The translations under genes were made by a program, and so were the position numbers. The notes beneath the pieces are model-generated. The model was not told the origin of the DNA. It saw nothing but the letters and a program-made list of their open reading frames with translations, and ran no database searches. A DNA stretch of 31,434 bases from Vitrella brassicaformis (lineage: Eukaryota > Sar > Vitrellaceae), in contig CDMY01000434.1 in the NCBI GenBank assembly GCA_001179505.1, positions 1-31,434 of the forward strand. Reading direction: 5' to 3'. Shown here piece by piece: positions 24,482 to 31,434 of the stretch (position 1 is its first letter; the number at the start of each line of letters is the position of its first letter).

Positions 24482-26128
24482 CTAGGGCGCCTCAGTGGGC
24501 GACTCCGGGGCCCTCACACCCGCCGGCGTGCTGCTCGGGCGGTTTCCCTTGGCTCCGATGGCCTGCCCAGTGTGCCACTGGGGCGAATAGGGTCCACTGC
24601 CGGTGACCACAGTGAGGCCGTGGGAGCTCAGCTTGGTGCGCACGACGTTGGGGGGGCTGCCTGGATGAGGTCCGTCGGGCAGTCCGTCGGCTGATGTCCG
24701 CTTTGCAGGTGGTGAGATGGGTGGCTGTGGTCTGATCCAGTTGACCTTGTAGTAGAAGGCCTCGTTGCCGTTGGACATCCGGAGGGTCGTCTTCTCAATC
24801 GCTATCGACAGCTCGTGCTCTTGCCTGATGCACTCAACGACGGAGGGATGCAGGGAGGGATGGATGGGGTGTGTGGTCATGTCATCTGTGTGGTCATCGG
24901 TGGGGGACTGCTCACTTACGCCATGTACGAGATGAGAAGCTCCCTCCTGCCAGCGATCAGCTCACACAGACTGTCGGAGAAGAAGGGCTCCACCCAACAC
25001 ACGGGGGGCGGGGCCTGCGGGGTGGCGGCAGCGGGGGGATGGCCGCCCACACCACGAGACGGCAAAGACGAGCCCCTCACGTGACACCTGGTATCGTCAC
25101 GCCCAGACAGACAGACAGACAGACAGACAGAGGACGGAATGTTTTCTCGACCCTCCAATCAGTCAAGTCGATGACTCCGTCATCCATCCATCCCATCACG
25201 TACCTGGCCACAATGTCGTCTCGGTGCACATCGATCTTGCCCCAGCCGAGTATCTGCACCGTCACCCTGTCCTCCTCCCGCGCCGAAGGGAACACCCCAA
25301 CCGCACACGCCTGCAGCGACACACCCATACCCGCACCGCCGCACGCCGACGCCTCACGATGGTGGTCCCTCTCACGCCGCTCCTCATCCCACCCCTCCCC
25401 TGCGCAATGCCTCGGCAGCCCACCGCCGTCCACGAACTGGCGGAAGCCTTTGAAGAGCACCGCTGCGAAATTGCGCAGGAGCGCGCGCATCTTCTGGTCG
25501 CCCCACCTCTGCTCCTGCGCCAGCTCCTCCAGCTTCCGGTCAGAGAGAGTTAGGGGTGGGGGCAGGGCGGCCGCTGTGCGACCGTTCTCGAGCAGCGCCT
25601 CGATATCAATGTTGTAGAAGTCGAGCTCTTTGAGCAGGTGGTCCTCCATCAGGTGAGGGGGGCAATACCAGGACCGGGAGCGGAGGATCTCCAACACGGC
25701 CTCATAATACGCACCCGACCTGCAAACACATGGGAGAGAGAGAGTCTGAGTGAGGACGGTGCCTCTGCGGCTGTTTGTGTGAGGGAGCTCTGCAGGGATG
25801 CCCACGCACCTATCGATGAAGTATGCGCCGCTCTCGTCGCGGTAGGCAGGAATGCGGCCACTCAGGAGGCCGACGAAGAAAGAATTCTGGGCCAAACCGG
25901 TCTGCACACAAACATAACCAGACAGACCCCACAGGCTACCAAATAGATGCCACCACCTTTTGCCTCCCGTGGTGTGCGAGTGACCTGCCAGCCTACCTGG
26001 AGTGTCGACGCGAGTGTGGTGAACTTCATCCCTCCGACATTCAGATGCACCAACGGAGATGGCGCGGGCGGCGGCGAGTAGTCGGGCGTAGACTGCCTCA
26101 CGAGCGATGACGACGAAGCCTCTTCCAT
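24482..26128 (-). CDS. BTB/POZ (KCTD/T1-type) domain protein
   Basis: Five exons on the minus strand: 26128-25997, 25901-25810, 25719-25204, 25087-24920 and 24824-24482, GT-AG and phase-consistent; 416 residues. Residues ~27-110 form a T1/KCTD-type BTB domain: VHLNVGGMKFTTLASTLQ, then NSFFVGLLSGRIPAYRDESG, AYFIDR and YYEAVLEILRSRSWYCP, followed by a helix matching the end of the fold. KCTD proteins oligomerise through this domain and often act as Cullin-3 adaptors or channel-associated subunits; which applies here is not visible. The C-terminal half contains a helical segment, a Gly/Asp-rich linker, a conserved-looking block (SDSLCELIAGRRELLISYMA) and a Pro/Ser-rich tail. The frame stays open upstream to 26314, so a longer N-terminus is possible. 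The third intron holds a CAGA array (about 25104-25130). Confidence 0.82.
25104..25130. repeat. (CAGA)n microsatellite inside an intron
   Basis: Six to seven CAGA units in the intron 25088-25203 of the BTB gene, transcribed as TGTC repeats, the same arrangement as at 3483-3514. Confidence 0.85.
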
Positions 26129-26479
26129 CTTCCAGACCAGCTGGATGGTCGTGCCATCAAAACCGTGATTCTCGTTCTCCCTCTTTCTCAAGCTGGCAAC
26201 GGTTTCAGGAAGCACCCTAGGCGGCCTTTCAGCTCGCAAGTGGCTTCGAGAGGGAGAAGAGAGCATAAGGGCCAGGCCATCAGCACAAGGACAAGGACAG
26301 CCATAAGAGAGCATCGGAGGAGCAGATCAGCAAAAGCCGCCATGCGGTGGTGGGATCCGGCAGAAGAGGCTTCCGCCGTGAAGCAGTGTGCTGCTCAACG
26401 ACCAGGGAGAAGGAGGAGCCAGCAACAGCAGCAGCAGCAGTGGTGGCGTCAGAGTGCTCTCCAGCCGTCGAGCGGAGTA
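26129..26479. promoter_or_regulatory. Putative divergent promoter region
   Basis: Lies between the BTB start (26128, -) and the chosen SnoaL start (26480, +). An in-frame upstream ATG at 26342 would shorten it to about 213 bp, and both genes have open frames reaching into it, so the true limits are uncertain. It contains a CAG run near 26424-26441. Confidence 0.35.
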
Positions 26480-29295
26480 ATGGTCATGTGCTTGTGCCTT
26501 GTGCAGTGGCTCTATCTGCCGCTGTGCGAGGGTGCCACACGGCTGGCGCGAGGGAGATTGCTGGGATTTGGTTCTCTTCCGACGCCTCGATTGGCCGCAG
26601 GCGTGCAGTGGAGGGAATGTCGACGCAGAGAGGGTGAGCGAATCATGACTGACAGAGAAACATAGACTGGATGTCTGTCTGTCTGTCTGGTGTTATTATC
26701 AGGTGGTCAGCCGCCTCTCCTCCGTCTTGCAGCGAAGAAGCGGTCTGTAGAGCCGCCTTCAGACGGGGACGACGAAGCAAAGCCGAAGAGCGCGAAAGCG
26801 GATAATGCTGATACAGCCCCCCCGTCGCTTACCCCCCTTGCTTCTCTTGGCGACATCGAGATGGACGTCGGCGATGCATCCGCTGCTGCTGCTGCGCCTG
26901 AGTCGGCCCCGAAAGCCAAGAAGTCTCGAGGCAAGAAGGCGGAGGCAGCGACGCGGTGGTTCCCGACCAACGATGAGGAGTGGAGGACAGAGGCCGCTCT
27001 CGCAGACTTGGAGACCAGAATGAAGGTGAGGGAGGGCGACTACACACAGGAGCGGGTGACTGACGTGCAGGTTGCTGGTTCAAATGTTCTTTCTGCCTGT
27101 CTGTCTGCAGCGTGCTTCGGATGAGGGCCGGTACACAGAAGCGGCGGCTTTGCGTGATGACATCTCAAAGCTGCACACAGACGAGTACCTCAGAGTCCTC
27201 GAGGCAAACAGACGATTCTACGCCGCGTAAGGAAGACACACGCCCGGCCAAGCGGCGCTTCACCCACACATACATTCCTCCCTCCCTCCCTCTCCCTCTC
27301 TGGATGTCTGTCTGTGTCTTGCGTCCGTCAGGTTCTCTTCCAAGTCGCTGCAGGAGATGCAGGCCGTGTGGATGAACAACAACATGATCTTGTGCTTCCA
27401 CCCCTCGTCGCCCAAGCCCATCAGCGGCTACGAGGCCATCATGGACTCATGGAAGCGGCTCTTTCACGCGACAAACAGAGACGGCGAGAAACAGCGGGTC
27501 ATCCAGCCGCACAACATCGCCGCTCGGGTGAGGGGCACTACTGCCTGGGTGACGTGCGAGGAGGTGGTCCTCAAGAAGGTCTCTGGCAACTCTTCCCCCG
27601 TGCCCACGGGGAGGCGTCTCATCGCCACAAACGTCTTCCACAAGCTAGATGGGAAATGGTCAGTGTCGCGAGCAAACGAGCGAGATTTACTAGACATGGT
27701 GCACACAAGTTACTTAGTTGGTTGTTTCTTCTTTGTCGGCTGCAGGCTGCTGGTGCACCACCACGCCTCTGCACCACAGAGGGTCCAAAGGCGCCAGCAG
27801 CAAGTGTGGGCTTCTGGCAACATATTCGGTGCACGCACACAAAACACACAGCCACACGGGCACACGCCAGGGATGCCATTCCTCACACACGCCCTCTGTC
27901 GCCCGTCCCGTCTGTGTGAATATCAGATTTATTCGACGGTGGCCAGGAGATGGAGGAAGAAGAGGACGAGTACGACGCCAGAGAAGACGCGGAGGGACCC
28001 GGTGAGTCAGACAGATGAGGGCAGCCAGGCAGGCCATGTAGCCCATGCCTTGGACGCATGTCTCTCCGTGATCACCATTTCAGATGACATGTTTGAGTTT
28101 GACACGGACGACCAGGAGCCGCAGCAAGTGAGGGTGATAGTGGGCGGCCCAGGGGCACCTCAGCAGCTGGGCGGCTTCTTCAAGCGGATCCTCATGGGCG
28201 GCCAGGAGGGCGGCGACATGATGTTCGACTCGACGGGCGACGACAACGGCAAGAAGGTACGTACGCACCTACCGACCGACACACGACGCCCATCAATGTC
28301 CTCGATGCTGTGTTGTGTTGGGGTGCGCTGTGTCGGGTGCAGGGGTTTGTGGCTCATCAGTTCTTCACCATCGACCAGAACGGCAACATCCGCAGCGCAT
28401 CCATAGACGACGGCGACAGTGACGATGAACAAGACGACACCAAAACCACCGGCGGCCAGCAGAACAAGAAGAAGAAGCGGGGGCAGAACAACAGCAGCAA
28501 CAACAGCCAAGTGACGCCCAACCTGGCGGCTGGGGGCCCTTTCTCCCTTTTCGACCAGGTGCTGGGCCTCCCGCCCGGGCCGGTGATTCGGCAGCAGCAG
28601 ATGGGTGGCCCATCAGGGATGCAGATCACTCCGCTGCATCAAATCATCAACGATATTGATGAGAATGAGTCACCCGAAGACGCTGCTGCCGCCGCTGCAT
28701 ACCAGACCCCCTCCATCTCACTCCACAACATCCCCCTGACCCGCGTCGAGCGCAACGGCAGCGTCGCCTTCGAGGCGCCACAGATCAGCCTGGCAGCAGC
28801 GCCAGCACCACCCTCCCCGCCCCCCACCACAACAGCAAAGGATTGGATCGATCTGTCCGACCTGACGCCGACACAGCCACAGCAGCCGAAGGTGGAGCCC
28901 TCCGTGACTTCCAAGGCCGTCAAGGCCATCCGTCGGCTGCACCGGCAATCACGGCTGTCTAACTTTGAGAAGAAGGTGCTGCTCAAGGAGCTGGTGGACG
29001 ACCAGGTGATTGCCAGGGTGGGGGAGGGGGCGTCGAGGGGGCAGAGAATCGATGTCGCCTATCGGTTGCTCGTCGAAGAAGCCACCAAGGTGAGAGGGAG
29101 GGGGCGTGGTGGCAGCTCCACACACACAAGACGGCAGAGGAGATGCATTTATTGCGTGTGCGCTTGTGTGTGTGTGGTGCGTTCCAGAATGGCACATCGG
29201 CTGAGGCGGAGGAAGCCGAAGACGACTTTCTTCAGCAGCTCCAGATGATCACAGCCGCGGCGAACCAGACCACCACCCCAGCCCACAATGAGTAG
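26480..29295 (+). CDS. UVR-like plus SnoaL/NTF2-like domain protein
   Basis: Nine exons: 26480-26633, 26703-27025, 27111-27226, 27332-27658, 27746-27828, 27927-28001, 28084-28256, 28343-29089, 29188-29295; phase-consistent, 701 residues. The N-terminus MVMCLCLVQWLYLPLCEGA resembles a signal peptide followed by a basic stretch, as in secretory or plastid-bipartite targeting. After a charged Ala/Lys-rich region, residues ~160-186 resemble a UVR motif (EGRYTEAAALRDDISKL). Residues ~198-320 match the SnoaL_3/NTF2-like fold: VWMNNNMILCFHPSSPKPI, GYEAIMDSWKRLF, and a final strand W-LLVHHHASAP completed across an intron. Then come an acidic block (EMEEEEDEYDAREDAE), FFKRILMGG, and a long Asn/Lys/Pro/Ala-rich tail with a helical segment. 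UVR-SnoaL pairings occur in plastid-related proteins of plants and algae, to my knowledge. The ligand is unknown. ATG 26342 is an alternative start that would bury the signal peptide. Confidence 0.78.
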
Positions 29296-29700
29296 GGTAC
29301 GTCGATGTCTATCCCTGTGTCTTTGTTTGACGGGTTTTCCATTGCGTTGCCACCGTTCCATTCCGTTCCGTTTCGACCCACAAGGCAAGGCAAGGCAGGG
29401 AGGGAGGAGGAAGGATTGTGTGTGTGTGTATGTGTGAAAGCAGTGTGTGCATATCCAACCGAGATGATGAGATTTTTGCACGTCCGTCCCCGCTGTCTGT
29501 TTTGGCTGGCGATGCAGTCAGTGATGTCGTGACTGACGAAGATGTGAGACCCTTTTGAGTTTGGCATCTCTGTCTGTTCTCTTCCAACTGACCAACACGC
29601 TTTAAGCCTACACATATACACTAGTGCTGGCAACACCCGTGCGATCATGCGCAGCCCCTGGCCGCGTCTACACTCGGCTCGGCTCACCAGATGAACTGAT

Positions 29701-29735
<35 letters not shown>

Positions 29736-29791
29736 CACACACACACAAGGCCACTGACAAGAGTATGACAACGTTCGGGCATCTCGCGTGG
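29296..29791. other. Convergent spacer with long (AC)n
   Basis: Between the stop codons of the SnoaL gene (+) and the small secreted protein (-). It includes AGGCA repeats near 29383-29398, TGTG near 29418-29436 and an AC tract at 29703-29748. No gene seen; presumed 3' UTRs. Confidence 0.55.
29703..29748. repeat. (AC)n microsatellite, interrupted
   Basis: About 14 AC units, a short GAAA interruption, then more AC units, close to the 3' end of the minus-strand gene. Confidence 0.9.
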
Positions 29792-30437
29792 TCAGGTACT
29801 GGCAAACTCCTGTAGAGTCTGTCGGGCTCTGTGCAGTCCTTCTGCCACATCGCCCTCAGCGACGCCCCTCTTGAGGAAGTGCACGGCGTTCTTGATCTTG
29901 GACACCACCATGTTGTTCGAGGCACGCAGCCTATCGAAGCTCCTGCGGTCCGACTTAAGGATCTTCCCTGCCATGGGTCAGAAGCAGTCAGGGCAGCGAC
30001 GCGAGAGGCAGTGGTTTGTGTACCGAATTGGTCTTTGGTGTGTTTGTCCATGCGGTTCGACGACATGATGTCGCTGAGCCCCTCTGATGTGTCCTTGTTG
30101 AGTGCTTTGGTCCTCTTCATGTTGGCCTCCAGCTTATGCTGGATGCTCTCCAGCTTCGTCACCATCGCCTCGGCCTGCGTGCACCGCAGCGGCGTGGGTG
30201 AGGAGGAGAGTTGACGCACGTGTGGCCCTCTTACCTCTTTCTTGTCTGCGGCTCTGTCCTTGGTCTGCGCCTTCGGCCCTCCATCGTGATGGATCTGCCC
30301 GAGACTCGACGCTGCTGAACCGAACCACAAGCTGGGTTAATGCATGCAAACTGAAAGATTTCTTCTCACGTGCTACCTGCTTGGCCTCCCACAACCAGCC
30401 ATGAGGCCAGCAGCACCGAGAACGAAAGGAAAACCAT
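29792..30437 (-). CDS. Small secreted helical protein, unrecognised
   Basis: Four exons on the minus strand: 30437-30377, 30314-30235, 30174-30024 and 29967-29792, phase-consistent GT-AG; 155 residues. The first 20 residues (MVFLSFSVLLASWLVVGGQA) form a clear signal peptide. The mature part is almost entirely charged helix: TKLESIQHKLEANMKRTKAL, then SDIMSSNRMDKHTKDQFG and SKIKNAVHFLKRGVAEGD. No transmembrane helix follows, and I found no cysteine in the predicted mature part. It is therefore secreted, lumenal or plastid-targeted. I do not recognise the family; helical bundle or coiled coil is the best description. It starts 110 bp from Sec61 beta, head-to-head. Confidence 0.65.
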
Positions 30438-30547
30438 TGGGAGACCTCCCGTATTTACAGCCTCCTGATGAGTTTTTCGCCCTGCCCTAAACACAATAAC
30501 CAAAACCAAAACAGAGCGTTAGCCTGTGATATCGCAAGCAGACAGAT
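30438..30547. promoter_or_regulatory. Putative bidirectional promoter, 110 bp
   Basis: Lies between the starts of the secreted helical protein (30437, -) and Sec61 beta (30548, +). It contains an A/C-rich stretch (AACCAAAACCAAAACA near 30499-30514) that stands out from the GC-rich surroundings. The promoter role is inferred from geometry. Confidence 0.45.
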
Positions 30548-31236
30548 ATGGTAAGTCGAGGGTGGCAACAGGGCATCGGGTTCACAGGCAGATCACTCAG
30601 GGCAACAAGCCAGACGTGACGTGGGAGTGGCAGAGTGTCCGCGTGGGATCTCATCTCACGGTGGCTGTTTGGCGTCGTGTTTCTGGCTGTATGTGGTTGA
30701 CTTGACTGACACAGGCGCGTGGAGCGAGCGGCAGTCAGGCAGCGACTTCAGCCAGCAGCGGCAAGGGCGGTCCAGCCACCACCATCGGAGGACAGCGCAC
30801 CACGCTCGCACGGTACACAAACAGACAGACTCGGACACACACACACAGCAAGACAACACGGATAGCGGCGGACACACGAGGAGGGAGGCGATGTTCATCT
30901 TTCTGGTCTCCTTGTCCCGTGTTGTGTTGGTGTGGGTGTAATGTCACTCACAGGCGCAACGTAGGTCGTTCGTCTGCTGTGGCGCCGAGCAGCAAGGGCC
31001 GCGGCGCCTCGTCCCAGGGCATCCTGCGGTTCTACACCGATGACGCACCGGGACTCAAAGTGTATGCGACCACAGCGAACGAACGCCCTCCACGCGATTC
31101 TGGGTTGGTTGATGTGTTTGTTGTATTGCTCAGTGGTCCGACGACCGTATTGGTGTTGTCGTTGGTGTTCATGGCGATCGTGGTTATCTTGCACATCATG
31201 GGCAAGACGCGAGCTGGCAGATACGAATCCGCCTAG
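30548..31236 (+). CDS. SEC61B: Sec61 beta subunit of the ER translocon
   Basis: Small tail-anchored subunit of the Sec61 channel that imports proteins into or across the ER membrane. Exons: 30548-30550 (the ATG only, followed by GTAAGT), 30715-30812, 30954-31061 and 31134-31236; 103 residues, against about 96 in animals. Seen: a Gly/Ser/Ala-rich cytosolic part (KGGPATTIGGQRTTLARRN), the family signature GILRFYTDDAPGLKVGPTTV around the last intron, and the C-terminal anchor VLVLSLVFMAIVVILHI followed by MGK and a short basic tail. The signature matches animal RFYTEDSPGLKVGP almost exactly. The initiator-only exon is inferred: it gives a perfect donor and phase, and the first two codons become Met-Ala. 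If wrong, the start would lie in the exon at 30715 or upstream of 30548. Confidence 0.92.
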
Positions 31237-31434
31237 AGGGAGGGAAGGGAACGAACCGCCACCCCAATACACACAAACGGCGGGAGAGGGGGAGGAGCGA
31301 AGGAGGGAGAGGTGGCGGGGGGAGAAGCAATAGTATCCCGATCGCACGATGGGTGCGTCCGTGTGCTCAGTTGCACACCGCGCCCCGTCGGCTCTCTTGG
31401 CGTTGCGTGCTTGTGCGATGTGATGTTTAATTAG
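31237..31434 (+). other. 3' flank of Sec61 beta
   Basis: Purine-rich (GGGAGAGGGGGAGGAG near 31280-31320) and then unremarkable; no further gene is seen before the window ends. Presumably 3' UTR and spacer. Confidence 0.5.

Noticed and set aside
24261-25130. Tandem repeats examined as possible CRISPR arrays or tandem genes
   Set aside because: Units are 4 bp without spacers, so they are simple microsatellites in an intron-bearing eukaryotic sequence.
26342-26479. Upstream in-frame ATG for the SnoaL gene
   Set aside because: Would add a Gln-run, Arg-rich stretch before a good signal peptide and extend into the divergent promoter; kept as an alternative only.

Overview
The window looks like nuclear DNA of a GC-rich, intron-dense protist. 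Genes are cut by many short introns (about 55-165 nt), and introns and spacers are full of CAGA/TGTC, AC/TG and GATG microsatellites. A compact layout, low-complexity Q/H/A/G runs inside proteins, and the gene set (polycystin channel, i-AAA protease, ANTH protein, TKL kinase, Sec61 beta, KCTD-type BTB) would suit an alveolate such as a chromerid alga (Vitrella-like). That assignment is inference; no marker gene proves it. Exon joins were worked out by hand from splice sites and reading phase, without transcript data.

Layout, left to right: (1) the 3' end of a HERC2-like HECT ubiquitin ligase (+, 1-1492); (2) an unrecognised gene (-, 2192-3957); (3) a UBXD8/FAF2-like UBA-UAS-UBX protein (+, 4053-5835); (4) an unrecognised helical, Q/A-rich protein (-, 6170-7978); (5) a membrane-anchored C2-like protein (+, 8076-9655); (6) a PKD2-type polycystin/TRPP channel (-, 9851-13495); (7) a YME1/i-AAA FtsH-family protease (-, 13889-17720, possibly starting at 18232) containing a 300-N assembly gap; (8) a 1463-residue protein joining an ANTH lipid-binding domain to a TKL kinase (+, 18284-23396); (9) a KCTD-type BTB protein (-, 24482-26128); (10) a UVR-like plus SnoaL/NTF2-like protein with an acidic and low-complexity tail (+, 26480-29295); (11) a small secreted helical protein (-, 29792-30437); (12) Sec61 beta (+, 30548-31236).

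Organisation: nearly every plus-strand gene starts head-to-head with a minus-strand gene. Start-to-start gaps are 95 bp, 97 bp, about 51 bp, about 210-350 bp and 110 bp, so bidirectional promoters seem to be the rule. Convergent 3' ends are separated by short microsatellite-rich spacers. Several products concern proteostasis and membranes: HECT ligase and UBXD8 (ubiquitin/ERAD), Sec61 beta (ER translocation), YME1 (mitochondrial quality control), ANTH-kinase (endocytosis). They are not an operon, and shared function is not demonstrated.

Most notable: the ANTH-TKL kinase fusion; a probably false 300-N gap flanked by a 37-bp identical overlap; two GC-AG introns supported by protein continuity; a Sec61 beta gene whose first coding exon is only the ATG; and a 55-residue insertion just before the catalytic Cys of the HECT domain.
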